Translations under genes and position numbers: made by a program | The notes under the pieces: model-generated | Told to the model about the DNA's origin: nothing | Database searches by the model: none | The model's input: only the letters and a program-made list of their open reading frames with translations | Origin: Nageia nagi | Taxonomy: Eukaryota > Pinophyta | Direction: 5' to 3' | NCBI GenBank assembly: GCA_050084985.1 | Contig: JBITNC010000001.1 | Location: 144,956,001-145,020,000 of the forward strand | DNA: 64,000 nucleotides | Shown here: positions 50,201 to 60,110 of the stretch, in pieces | Layout: every line of letters begins with the position of its first letter | Position numbering within the stretch: position 1 is the first letter of the stretch

Positions 50201-53200
50201 GTGGAACATCCGGAAGCCTTTGGAGCCTGCCCTAAGAACAGCTAAGGTGCCTCATTGATCCTCTCATAGAGAAAGTGTTCTTGGAAATCAAGTGCCAATG
50301 CAAAACTCTTCATCAGGCTGAATCATATATCACTATTAGATACATATTGAGAATGACAAAGAGTGATCCATAATCTATTAGATACATATAGAGTATGACA
50401 AAGATTGACACATAATCTGACAATTCATCAAAATCTTAGGTTTCTCACACATTACAAATTGATAAAAATGGGCACCTGAACATTTTTATATCTTAGCCTT
50501 TATCAAATAGGTGTGTTTAACATATCTAAGGCAGTGATATTTTTTGTGGACATATCTTTAATTTTCAGCTCCTTATCTTCATATTATATTGTAGGGAACC
50601 CTTTGGAGGGATTCATTCCTGTTTTGGAAATGATTCAGAAAGTAAACTGCCTAGGAAACTCCTGGAGATGGATATGTCAGAGTTTACAAAAACAGAAACA
50701 CTGCCATAAATGGTTTTAGGCGTTTCTGGGGGTATTTCCTAATATTTCATGCTGATAATATGCATTTCCCAGTGATGAATTTAGAACAGTTTTAATGAAT
50801 TTTGGTTTTCACTGTTATAGTAGACAAATTATTTTTAAAATCCGACTTATAAAATATTGCTCATGACAGAATTGGCAAACAATTTGTCAGACTTGTTTCT
50901 AAGCATTGAATACTCTTGTATGAACATTAATATTGGAGAATCACCCTCTTATGAACCTTATTTGCAATTGAGGATATGCTAAAAATTACGAACTTTAATA
51001 CATTAGGGCCTACAAAAGAGAAACTCTCCGTCAGTAATGATCGTAAGCATTTAAATATAAATATACATTCTTTAAGAGCAATGTTTGCCTATGAATTTTA
51101 TTTATTTCAATAAAATTTGATATAACATATGTTATATATAGTAGCCTATATATATAATTGTTTTATTGTTTTGCCCATAAGTTACCTATCTTTTAATGTA
51201 CATTTTTATTAGCCATTCGTTTGCTGTTTGTGTGTTTCCGGTGTGGTTGGGACCTCATATTCAAGATGTTTTCATTTCAAAATCCATACCTTTTTCCAAG
51301 TTTAATGCAAGTTAGTCTTCATATGAACAAATGGGTTTCAAAATTTAGGAAATATATAAACTAATCTCTGAATTAATTAGTTATTGCAATATAATGGATG
51401 ATAGTACTCATACTCTACACCAGATCATGTTCATGTTATGATCGACCATGCATCTAACAGAAAATAACAACACTCTTAAAATGACACCAAATATGCGTAT
51501 AAACAAATAATAACACAAGAATTGAACATGAATAATTTGAGGATACCTTTAAGATATTGTAGCACCATAAAATATGCCTTAAATACTTTATGACTGTGCA
51601 AGGTCAAAGAGAAGTTCAATACCCAAGTGCAATGTTGAAGGTAGTATTCCACAATATGTCTCATGATGATTTTACATTTACAATGACATCTCTCTACTTG
51701 TAAACTCCCAAAAAATAATGTTATGAGTGGTATTGGGCCATTGGCTATAGAAACATATGGGCCCATTTGACCCAAAGAAGCCACCTAGGGGTATGGACTA
51801 CATGTCAGCCATTGTAATGTCCCTTCTGTAATATGTTTAGTATAGCATTGTACTTTAAGTTAATACTTGGGATAGAAGACTTAATGGGTCAATGGACCCC
51901 ACTGTGAGCCTCAAGTGGGACATCTTCCTCCCATGCATAGAATAGGTGTTTTAATGTACTTGGAGATCCCGATCATGATTGTGGGAATCCCAAGGTCTAT
52001 TTAGCACTTAGATGAATGGATGAGCACTTGTATACATGCGCCAACCTTGAGGAGACTCCTAGACCCCCACGTTGGCCCATGATGACACCTAGCCCCCACG
52101 CATGGCTCCTAGGCCCATGTTGGGCATGCGTGGCACTCTAGATCCCCACGTTGGCACTTATGACACTCAGGGCCCCCACGTTGTTATGCTTGACCCCTAG
52201 GCACCCATGATGGGCATTTTAGGTCTTCTAGGAGGTTAACGTTGGATTAGAGGAGTTGGGAATGATTCCTAGGTGAGATCCAGATCCAAGCAAGTGTTAT
52301 AAAAGGACATTGGAGCCTCATTACTAGATATGCTTGATTATTATTACACTTACACCATCCAGAGAACAAGAAGACTTAGCAGCACTAAGCAATCCCCTAG
52401 GTGCAACATCTAGGAAGGCTATCAGGTTGAGGGATCTTGTTAGTCTACGGCATTGGTGCAGCACCCTTGCCCATCCGGTGGTATTATGAGTTTGTGCTTC
52501 TACCTTCAGTGGTTTCCAGGATTAGAGGAGGGATCCTTCGATGGAGAGGATTTGGGCTCTAAGGGAGCAAGACTGTCCCATATGTCCGTCCAGTTTGAGG
52601 ATACACATGTGTCCTAGTTGGCTCCTTGGTGGCCAGCATCCAGCTCTGGGAGCTTGGTATTGTATTGCTATTCATCTCATATCATATATATAGCCTGTGG
52701 GCATTCAGATCTCATATCATTTGTGTGTATGCTTCATTATTGCAACGTTGTGGATTGATTATCTATTCTTGCATATCTAAGCCAGACATTGGTATAGTAA
52801 GCTTGTAATAATTGTTGTCTATTGATCTTGGCCAGACGTTGGCATATTTGGGTTGTGAATGCATTGTTTGGATGCCCTAGACCAAACGTTAGAGTTTATT
52901 GTGTTGAACTTGGTAATTTGCACTTGAGTAGTGTTTTGGATCCTTACAGCCATCCATTATATATATTTGTGTGTGAGAAATATAATATTGTAAATCTCTT
53001 ATATGCATTGCAATATTATAAAATAAGTATTCCTTATACAATACAATATTATATGCCTATACTTATATTTTTTTCAATAATACCATAATAGTGTGATCCA
53101 TAAATTGTTCTATGTCAATTTTGGAGATGTTAAAACTCTGAATATCGTCACACAATGGATCATCTTTGGATAATTGTGCTACATTCCACAATGAAGAATG

Positions 53201-54091
53201 TATACACTGCTGAAAAATATTTCCTAAGATCATCTCCAAGTCCATTCATTTGTATATATGGTCATGTATGGATGAATCTAGTATGTATTTTTTAGTAGCT
53301 GGATTTGTTTTCCTCCATCTACAACTTAGATCATACACTCATTTGAGTTACATATATCATACTTTATTATTTCACAAAGTAATTTGATTTTGAATCTATG
53401 ATCATTTGTATGTTTACCATGTAAATCTCTCTTATCTAACTGGTCCTTCTTAGAATGAAGTTTCCTCCTTTATCTACGGGTATTTTGGATCAAAAACTTT
53501 TGAACAATATATTTGTGATCATGGCATTCATAAAGGTATTATATGATATCCTCTAGAAAGTCTGATGAAGTTGCCACTTTCAATATGTTTACACAAAGCC
53601 ATGTTAATCTCTTTTTACAAAATATTTGCATGCATATTTTCTTTGATTGTGATTATATATTATCGTAATAGCAAGTCTATGTTTGACTTGTTTTTATTTG
53701 TGTGCCAACTATATGCATGCTATCATTCTAATGAAATATTGAATTGGACATTGGCACTGATTGCGTTTTCAGTTGTTAGAGACATTGATGAAAAACTCTG
53801 GTGATCATTTTCATTCACAAGTAATTGAGAGAGGAATTCTACATGAACTGGTGAAGACAGCTAAGAAAAAGGTATAATTGATTCTCTTTTCCTTGTAAAT
53901 GCTGTTTTTTTATTGTTTATAATTTTAATATCATGAAGAATTAATATATTATCTAAATGGAAAATTTGTTCATGTAGCCGGAAGTGGAGGTACAAGAAAA
54001 AATATCAGTCCTACTACATGAGTGGCAAGAAGCCTTTGGAGGACCACAAGGAAAGTTTCCACAATATTATGAAGCATACCAAGACTTAGTC
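38115..54091 (+). CDS. TOL: TOM1-like (TOL) protein, VHS-domain N-terminal half, four exons, continues past exon 4
   Basis: Joined exons give 130 codons plus one split codon, uninterrupted. They cover a nearly complete VHS domain: [20 protein letters not shown], then a split R followed by [28 protein letters not shown], and [19 protein letters not shown]. The nearest relatives by motif are plant TOM1-LIKE proteins. They bind ubiquitin through VHS and GAT domains on endosomes and hand ubiquitinated plasma-membrane proteins to the ESCRT machinery, acting in place of ESCRT-0. The start is fixed by an in-frame TAG at 38,103, four codons upstream. Exon phases are 2, 0, 0, 0 and all donors and acceptors are GT/AG. 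The GAT domain and C-terminus are not in view before 64,000, so intron 4 is very large or the gene is cut off. Confidence 0.93.
40600..42160 (+). pseudogene. LINE reverse-transcriptase relic (copy A)
   Basis: Ordered plant L1-type blocks, mixed over frames, are: PIHKSGD then NYRTIVIG (~41,200-41,265), FAELYNTML, the [15 protein letters not shown] block with the first catalytic aspartates (~41,440-41,485), [18 protein letters not shown] (~41,635-41,690) and FVDDVILLS (catalytic FxDD, ~41,760-41,790). Then come [17 protein letters not shown] and YHLWV-type terminal sequence at ~42,125. The endonuclease is missing on the left. Frameshifts and stops throughout. It lies inside TOL intron 1 in the same direction as the gene. 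Confidence 0.88.
43200..44510 (-). pseudogene. unknown LINE-associated coding relic (copy A)
   Basis: Two open segments: 44,408-44,148 begins [16 protein letters not shown] and contains [20 protein letters not shown]; 43,767-43,486 contains [17 protein letters not shown] and [15 protein letters not shown] second copy of the same two segments, in the same order, lies at 54,690-56,200 on the plus strand, so this is a repeated coding sequence. I do not recognise the domain. Its repeated pairing with the LINE reverse transcriptase suggests the other ORF of that element, but it points toward the RT rather than in line with it. Confidence 0.5.
44877..45218 (-). CDS. unknown ORF in TOL intron 1
   Basis: 113-codon open frame from ATG, with [21 protein letters not shown] and [20 protein letters not shown]. 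No family recognised and no matching neighbour. It may be a fragment of a decayed element or chance. Confidence 0.2.
   Translation of the reverse strand: MWATSPHSIQFNTVHFINNYEFRQHLHVSQVYLSNEFLTKYVLEWPTDTRYGHQHLEEQTIIISKNIFLHKRAFSVSDILKCANYEIDVLPASKYYNCDFDITHPCLISNKDQ
45970..46048 (+). CDS. TOL: TOL exon 2
   Basis: 79 nt. It completes the split arginine and adds 26 codons ([20 protein letters not shown]...LVLV), the central VHS helices. Acceptor GGAGCAG/ACAGG, donor CTTGTG/GTGAGT. Confidence 0.93.
46468..46482. repeat. target-site duplication of the intron-2 retroposed insertion (left copy)
   Basis: ACATATAATGATCTG here and ACAGATAATGATCTG at 49,309-49,323 match at 14 of 15 positions. The left copy is directly followed by 13 Ts, the complement of a poly(A) tail. 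This is the signature of target-primed reverse transcription. Confidence 0.85.
46483..49308 (-). mobile_element. poly(A)-tailed retroposed insertion carrying an unknown gene
   Basis: 2,826 bp flanked by a 15-bp near-perfect duplication. On the minus strand it starts near 49,308 and ends in 13 As (46,483-46,495). It holds one long broken coding region (49,250 to 47,316) followed by about 0.8 kb without long frames, like a 3' untranslated region. No reverse transcriptase is inside, so it was probably moved in trans by LINE machinery: a processed pseudogene, or a short LINE-like element. It lies antisense in TOL intron 2. Confidence 0.8.
47316..49250 (-). pseudogene. retroposed unknown gene: folded N-terminal part, repetitive acidic tail
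   Basis: Starting at MNDNND (~49,250), one frame with two stops runs to ~48,710: [67 protein letters not shown] frame shift leads to [20 protein letters not shown] (48,744-48,559). A third frame gives a 398-codon open tail (48,512-47,316), rich in N, E, D, V and Q, with imperfect repeats of the type EANVGDxNxxGNVxxxxDVHDI. The middle segment faintly recalls the plant 'putative transposon protein' domain, but I do not claim it. Function unknown. Confidence 0.65.
51808..52953 (+). mobile_element. solo Ty3/gypsy LTR with 5-bp target duplication
   Basis: The LTR is 51,813-52,948, starting TGTAATGTCCC and ending CCTTACA. It is bordered by GCCAT on both sides (51,808-51,812 and 52,949-52,953). It shares long blocks with the LTR at 6,680-7,896. 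A perfect duplication around a single LTR shows that a complete element once sat here and was removed by LTR-LTR recombination. It holds several CCCCCACGTTGG-type modules (~52,060-52,200). It ends about 820 bp before TOL exon 3. Confidence 0.93.
53773..53871 (+). CDS. TOL: TOL exon 3
   Basis: 99 nt, 33 codons ([15 protein letters not shown], then [13 protein letters not shown]), VHS helices 4 to 6. Acceptor GTTTTCAG/TTG, donor AAAAAG/GTATAA. The next intron is only 106 bp (53,872-53,977). Confidence 0.93.
53978..54091 (+). CDS. TOL: TOL exon 4
   Basis: 114 nt, 38 codons ([20 protein letters not shown], then [18 protein letters not shown]), the end of the VHS domain with its signature WQEAFGG and PQYYxAYxxL. 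Acceptor TTCATGTAG/CCG, donor TTAGTC/GTAAGT. The following exon, expected to start with an RAGxxFPxR-like stretch, was not found before 64,000. Confidence 0.92.
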
Positions 54092-54549
54092 GTAAGTATG
54101 ATCTCTTGCCAAAGTTGTATAGAATTTTGTTTAGTCTTGAATCAAAAACTTGTAGGGGCACCCTGTTTTTACATACTTTCTTGTGATTACGACTATGAGT
54201 TTCTTTCTTTTAATTTTGGCATTTACTTTTCCTTTTCGTTGATATTGTCTTTTTTTCTTAAGTTAGATGTTAAACCTTGACATTGAAACTTGCATTTCAT
54301 CAACTTTAACAATGCAATGCGCAAGTTGCAGGAGCTCCTAAAGAAAAAAAATGTCTAGGGCTGGAAACTATTCAAAGTTGGCACATGATGTTGTTATGTC
54401 TTCACGATTCAAGAAGCATTGTCTTTTTTCTCTTTCTTTTAATATATTAGGAAAAGGTTTAACGATATGCACCTATCGCAAACAACAACAAAACAAAATG
54501 AAGAATCTCTGTCTCATATATCTTCCTGAGCATTTGATATACATTTGTT
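54092..54549 (+). other. start of TOL intron 4, no gene seen
   Basis: It begins GTAAGT and is T-rich. A cryptic acceptor-like TTGCAG/GAGCTCC at ~54,331 leads into a frame that stops soon and lacks the expected residues, so I did not call an exon. Confidence 0.5.
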
Positions 54550-56200
54550 ACATAAAGAAGAAAACAATATATATTAATGCCCTTGGGTTTCCAAAAAGGT
54601 CAATGGGACTTGAAAATATAGCCAAAGACATAGATATTAACCAAGGAAAACAACCCTAGAGAAAGAAATCTAACAATAACAAACAAAGGGACAAGAAGGT
54701 AAAGGGAGAAAAGCCTTGAACCTAATCCTAAAATCACAAAAGCAAGAGGGGAGGGCCCCTTTAAGAGAAGTGAAGAAGAAAGAAACAAGAGATGCCAAAG
54801 AGAACAAGCACAACAAGAAATCCAATGATATCAAAAACTTGGAGTGGAGTTTGGATCTATGGAACCATCAAATGTGATGTTGACCGCCACAAAAGATCTC
54901 ATGTAGGAATTGAGAATGGAGGTGGGAGAAAGCCTTACAATGGGAGGATTGGGTTGGACCATTTTGGGGGAAATTTGAAGCTGCTGCCCAAACCACTCCT
55001 AACATCCAAGGTCAAAGGATGCGTAATGGCAAACAAGAAAGTGGTAACAAGAGATTGTCTACGTTGATCCAACAATAGACGCAAGGAGGAACCCTACCGT
55101 TGGTTGAAAATAACTATGTGATTTCTAGGGTGGGAAGGTTGTTGGGGAACTTGGGTAGTGGTGCATGGTGAAGAGCGCTTATGAATTGATTTGTTGCTAT
55201 CTATGTCGAAGTTGGTAGTGTCTTAAAGGTGTGTAATGCCCCCAATAGTTGAAATGGGTGAAATGAAAGAAGTAATCAACCTTGTAGCCATAGGGGTCTT
55301 TTTAAGAGATTTGTGCGAGAGGGAGACAACTTCTTAAATATAAAGAGTAATCAGGATATTGGAAGAAAGTGCGTCGGATATTGATGCTGAAAAATCAAGG
55401 AAAAATCAAATGTTCTCCCATGAATTTGAAGAAGTCCAGAAGTTTCTACAAGCCTTGAAGAGTTACCATGACTGTTAAGTTTCCTAGAATGTGAAATGAA
55501 AGGTTGTAACATCTTTTTTTCTCTTCTAAATGTACAATAATGTATTATAGATGTAGGAGATTGTGATGCAATCTTTATAACACTTTTGCTTTTGTTTGGA
55601 ATGAAAAACAACGTTCTATTCCATTTGTTTTTTGAAAAACATGCTTGCTGTCCTTAGTTTTTGAAAACTGCTGTCAACTTTCAGAGCTCATAACTTTGTT
55701 TTATAGCTCTATTTCTTGCATCACCATTAGAAGGGTCTTTTTGAACAGAATTCACTACTAAAATTTCTTCAATTTCTGGGCGGTTTTGGTACCTCAACTT
55801 CGAATTGTTGTGTTTCTACTGTAATTTTTGTACTTCGCTTGAATTTCATCAGCTTTGTTGTAGTTATCTGCTGCAACCTTTGTACTCTTTGTTTTTGTTT
55901 CATTTACTTCATCTATGTGGAGAGACAATTGCTAGTCTTTGAATAAGCAGTGGAATCTCTCTTGGATGTCCTAGTTTAGGACATCAAAAAATAACGTGGT
56001 CCTCAAATGCTATTTCTTGGATTGAGCAAAGATGAGAAATATGATCCTCCTATGGAATATGGTGGCAAGTTTTGATATGAAGCTGGTGGATGTGTACTCT
56101 TAATTGACCAAGAGGGATCCTTGATACATATGACCATTGAAGTTGGAGATAGGCAGGTTGGCAAATGATACCATGAAGAATCTATAGGAACTGCTTCGTA
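54550..56200 (+). pseudogene. unknown LINE-associated coding relic (copy B)
   Basis: Plus-strand counterpart of copy A. DNA at 54,690-54,760 (GGGAGAAAAGCC...AAGAGGGGAGGGCCCCT flavour) matches the reverse complement of 44,400-44,480. 54,792-55,067 corresponds to the CNVD...[10 protein letters not shown]...LLVTSKVEG segment (here CDVD...LLTSKVKG). 55,985-56,110 corresponds to [12 protein letters not shown]...VGTYS (here VVLKCYFLD...VDVYS). More decayed than copy A and split by about 0.9 kb of unrelated-looking sequence (55,100-55,980). Confidence 0.5.
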
Positions 56201-56899
56201 TAGCTAGCTTGGGGTTGAGTGGTAAGAAGGAGAATTCCATGTGACTAGAGTGTATTGACTGCAAATATCAACACGAACTGATCTATGAATACTATCCTTT
56301 GAGGGGGCCGAGGGGGGGAGAAGGGGGGCAGCCAAAGAGTTCTTGAAGGGAGGAAGTCGATCAATGTAAAGACCAACAAATTGGAGGAGCAAACATGTCT
56401 TGGAGAACCAACAACATCTATGTCTGAAGGAGCCTGAGGAAGCGATCTCCTTTGAGGAGTAAACAGTTAGAAATGGATATCTTGCACGGTCGAAGGTAGA
56501 TCCCCCATGGATATGAGTGTGAATATAGAGGATAATCCAAAAGATGCATTCAAGGGGGAAAGAAAGAAAATATATTAATGTCCTTTGGTGACCAAAAGTG
56601 ATGGATGGGTTTGTGAGGTACAAATGAATGAAGCGGAATGTGGGGCCCTAGAGTGTCATTCCTAAACTACAAAATACACTATCAAAATGCAATAAAGAGA
56701 TACGATAAAATAGGCTAAACCCTAAAAGTGAGATTTCATAAGAAAATAGTAATATATAATAGACCAACTCAACCGGGGGGGCGGGGGAACTCTCGTTTGA
56801 ATAGGTTGGTTGAGCCCCCTTGAGCTATGTTAGTTTTGACCTCATCGATACTATTGGAGTGGCAAACTCAGCCTGGACAATGCATTAAGGAACTATTCA

Positions 56900-57527
56900 T
56901 TTACAATCGATCATATGTTGAAGCATCAAATTTTGAACCCATTCAAATAAAACCCAATTATTGGATCGTTAAATGAGTGCCCAAACCTTGAACCCATGAG
57001 TGGCTGTGAATCAAATGATGGCATTGAAGAGATGCATCTTTGAAGGAATATATTGAAAATGGATTTGAAAACATTTGTGTTATAGGATAGAGAGGGAATC
57101 ACAACCCTTGCAAAGATGCAATTGATCGGTGGGTCTCAAACTGAAAGCAGGTCTAGAAAATAGAACCCCCAAATAAGTATAGAAAGTAGTGATCTCCCAA
57201 GCTGTCCATTGTAGAAACACCGAAAATCGGAAGTAGCATCTTTGGAAGTGTTAAAGATCGTGGCCTTCGTCTTATTGAGGTTAACTACAACTTATTTGAG
57301 ATCACAAAAACGAGCAAGAGCATCCAATTGTCTTTGTAAACAATCTGTAGAGTGAAGAAGGGAACCACATTAGCAACAAAAAGAGGAATAGTAACCAATT
57401 CATGATAAAGAACACAATCGTTATTTGCATGACTGTGGTGCTGAAGGAAATCCTCAAGCTCATTGATATAGATGCCAAAAAGGGTTCGTGAGAGAGGACA
57501 ACCTTGTTTGACTATGACTACAATGGT
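56900..57527 (-). pseudogene. LINE reverse-transcriptase relic (copy B)
   Basis: Minus-strand translation reads KQGCPLSRTLFGIYINELE (57,515-57,440), then LDALARFCDLK, VVVNLNKTKATIFNTSKDA (~57,330-57,230) and LQRCISSMPSF (~57,040). This is the same order as copy A. The N-terminal part is missing because Gypsy-3 begins at 57,528, exactly inside the sequence just upstream of QGCPL. The FxDD region is decayed. The reading runs opposite to the TOL gene. Confidence 0.85.
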
Positions 57528-58798
57528 TGTAATGTTCTAAATTCACCCTCAACAAAAAAACTCAAGCTAGGGCTTCTATAACCCTCAAACACCCAACGAT
57601 TGCCCTCTAGGGCACATAGACACCTCAACACACCCATGTGGGCCTCCTAGAGCTCTTGGACAACACACAATGCCAAATGAGATCCACCCAATGCTAACGT
57701 CAGCCCCTAGGGCTTCCCCAACACTCTGCAAATCCCACGAATGCCTTCTAGCAACAATGCACAACATAGAATTACCAACAATGGGAACACACAACAATAT
57801 GAAGACAGAACAAGCTTTTGACACGCATGCACACAATGGAACAACAAAAGAATGAGGGGTACAATGATATGTATTTTATTATTGTATGATGATGAAGCAC
57901 AATGGAGATTACAATCACACATCTAGGGTTCCAAACCCTCAACCAACCGAACATGCAATGGGAAAGACTCACTCCCTCAGCATCCGAATCCTCTCCTGCG
58001 AGGGAGTCTCCTCAACCCCTGGGGACTAATGAAGGTTAAAGCTCGCCCTCGGAATACCACCGGATGGACTGGGTGACCCACCTAAGTTGTAGAATGCCAG
58101 GCTCCCAACCCTGTCACTCCTCTAGATGCCGTCTAGGAATATTGCTCAGCACCGCTAAGACTTGAATGCCCAATAGGGTCCGGTATAGAAAGATGTATAA
58201 TAATTGCTAACCTCATCATGGAGCTCCATCCTCAATATATAGTCTCTCATGCTCACTTGTCATGCCTCGTTATCACCCCAAGCCCATTCTAATCCAATGT
58301 CGGGGTCAACAAGTCAACAATGCCAACGTGGGGGTCATAATGGCCTAGTATGCTAACGTGGGGGTCCCATTACCCCAATATGCCAACGTGGAGGTCATAA
58401 AGGCCCTCAAGGCCGACGTGGGGTCTAAATGGCCTCCTAGGCTGACGTGGGGGTCCATGAAGCCACCTGAGTCAATGTGGGGTATGTAGGGTCCTCCCAA
58501 CACTGGCACGCTCCTTTGTGCACCCTAAAGATACATGACATACTTCTACCTAGGGATTCCCACAATCCGGGGTAACCCATGAACTACACAACACACATTG
58601 GGATTCCCACAATTTGGGATAACCCATTACAATTAACACAACACTACTCAAGGAGAGACATCCCATTACTGGGCTGACAGTGGGGTCCGCAGATGATAAG
58701 CTCTTGCTTGAGTTACACATGTACAACATAACCATGAACAAACACTAGAATACAAAGTGACGATGACATATTTTATCATTGGTCAAAATGGGACGTCA
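57528..58798 (-). repeat. Gypsy-3 3' LTR
   Basis: The plus strand starts TGTAATGTTCTAAATTCACC and ends GGGACGTCA. From ~58,295 to 58,490 it holds seven copies of a ~28-32-bp module with core CCAACGTGGGGGTCATAA. It is followed by AGCCTCCCCTCTCG, which on the element strand is the polypurine tract CGAGAGGGGAGGCT. Confidence 0.9.
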
Positions 58799-59750
58799 TA
58801 AAGCCTCCCCTCTCGAATTGCTTGCCCTCAAGCAATGGTAAGAGATAGCTATGAACTGTCTTGCAAGAATTCTTTGGTGTCATCAACTGCACCACCCCTC
58901 TTTGGAAAACTATCCCAATTTCGAGTCCGTCTAGCTGTAGCGGGCCTTCAGCACTGAATAGTTCAATGACCTTCAAACTCCTGAATCGTACATGGCAATC
59001 TCTCCTCAGTATATGTTCATGGAAGAATCTCTCCAGCCATGGAACTGAATGTACTCCCACACTGAATTGTACTTGCAATATCCTACGAAAAATGATTGCC
59101 AGTACAAAATGTATTGGGCCTAGGCCCCTCTCAGGTAGGCCCCTCTCAGGATTTGTGCCGCTCCCATACATGAGTGATTCCCTAATATGCAACATGGGGT
59201 TCCAAAACTCCCGAGCACTCCTCATAGACACTCTTGCCTCCCCAAGGCTTAACGTGGGTCCCCTCCTTCTTGGACACCCAACAGAGCTACTCTTGATGAC
59301 TTCTTGTCCAACGTGGGGTACCAACCTCCTTGGACACCCAACGTGACTGTCCCATATGGCCTCCTATCCAACGTGGGGTCCCAACCTCTTTGATCACCCA
59401 ACATGGCTATCTTGACCTTGTCTGTGCTCAACGTGGGGGTTTTACCCCCTTGCACTCTCAACGTGGTTGCTCCTTCCATCCCCAATCCCAGCTCTATCAA
59501 CTCTAGCCGGTTATTAGTTCTTTGTGTATCCTCATCTCGCAACCCTTGCAATGTGTGTTCCACCCCATCCATCTCAAACCTCATGGTGAGGTTTTGGTAG
59601 TTGGTGTAAATGTCACCCAACTCGAACAACCATTGCACTCCTAAGATGATATGTGGGTGCCCCATGAGTGGATAGAGATAGAAGCCCTCCCTTACTACAC
59701 AACCTTGTAATGTGACTCCCAATCTCTCAACAATCCGATCCACCAATGTT
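58799..59750 (-). pseudogene. Gypsy-3 post-protease region and fused pol end, with PTLD-type coding repeats
   Basis: 59,746-59,249 reads LVDRIVERLGVTLQGCVV, then GHPHIILGVQWLFELGDI, the stretch that normally links retropepsin to reverse transcriptase. Instead of RT it runs into repeats of WDPTLD(R/K)(R/K)-like units (59,480-59,220), encoded by CCAACGTGGGG modules. Another frame (59,324-58,776) continues to YLLPLLEGKQFERGGF at the polypurine tract, the normal pol end. The RT-RNase H-integrase portion is therefore deleted and replaced by repeats. Confidence 0.75.
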
Positions 59751-59773
59751 AGTTTTCCATTAACGTTCGAAAC

Positions 59774-60110
59774 TCAGAAGCCTTCAAAACTCTTGGTCTT
59801 CAGATCCTTCCACTCTGCAAAATTAATGTCAATGAAGTTGTGTGATGCTCCCGGATCTATCATCACCATGACATCCTGACCACAAGCTTGTCCAATCAGC
59901 TTCAATGTCAGAAACTTCTTCACCCCATGAAGCGAAGCTACCATACTCCCCAATGTGCCCTCCGTACACAGCAATCGAGAGTCATCCCTACCCTCATTCA
60001 GATCTAGCTCCGATTCCTCTGTACTATCCTCTGAAAACACCTTGATGAAATGTACTTGCCCCTTACCTAAGCAACGATGTCCTGGTTCTCAACTCTTCTT
60101 ACAATGGAAG
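59774..60110 (-). pseudogene. Gypsy-3 retropepsin (aspartic protease)
   Basis: The frame reads LKLIGQACGQDVMVMIDPGA then SHNFI; the usual D-S/T-G-A active site is DPGA here. It follows the zinc knuckle and precedes ILGVQWL, the conserved C-terminal part. One stop separates it from each neighbour. Retropepsin cleaves the gag-pol polyprotein; serine-to-proline in the active-site triplet probably inactivates it. Confidence 0.85.

Larger units (their letters stand above)
46049..53772 (+). other. TOL intron 2 (7,724 bp)
   Basis: It runs from GTGAGT to GCGTTTTCAG. It contains a 2.8-kb retroposed insertion (46,483-49,308) and a solo gypsy LTR (51,813-52,948). The remainder, 49,324-51,807 and 52,954-53,772, is AT-rich with no recognised gene. 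Confidence 0.88.

Noticed and set aside
54325-54420. TOL exon 5 starting after TTGCAG at ~54,331
   Set aside because: The frame that would continue phase 0 stops within a few codons, and the other frames do not show the expected RAGxxFPxR stretch or any GAT-domain residues.
57528-58798. Independent genes inside the gypsy LTR (short frames near 57,585-57,972 and the matching ones at 61,978-62,351)
   Set aside because: The same frames appear in both LTR copies, and LTRs are non-coding in this family; no motif supports a protein.
58861-59346. 161-codon plus-strand ORF
   Set aside because: It is the complement of the Gypsy-3 coding repeats and pol end on the minus strand.
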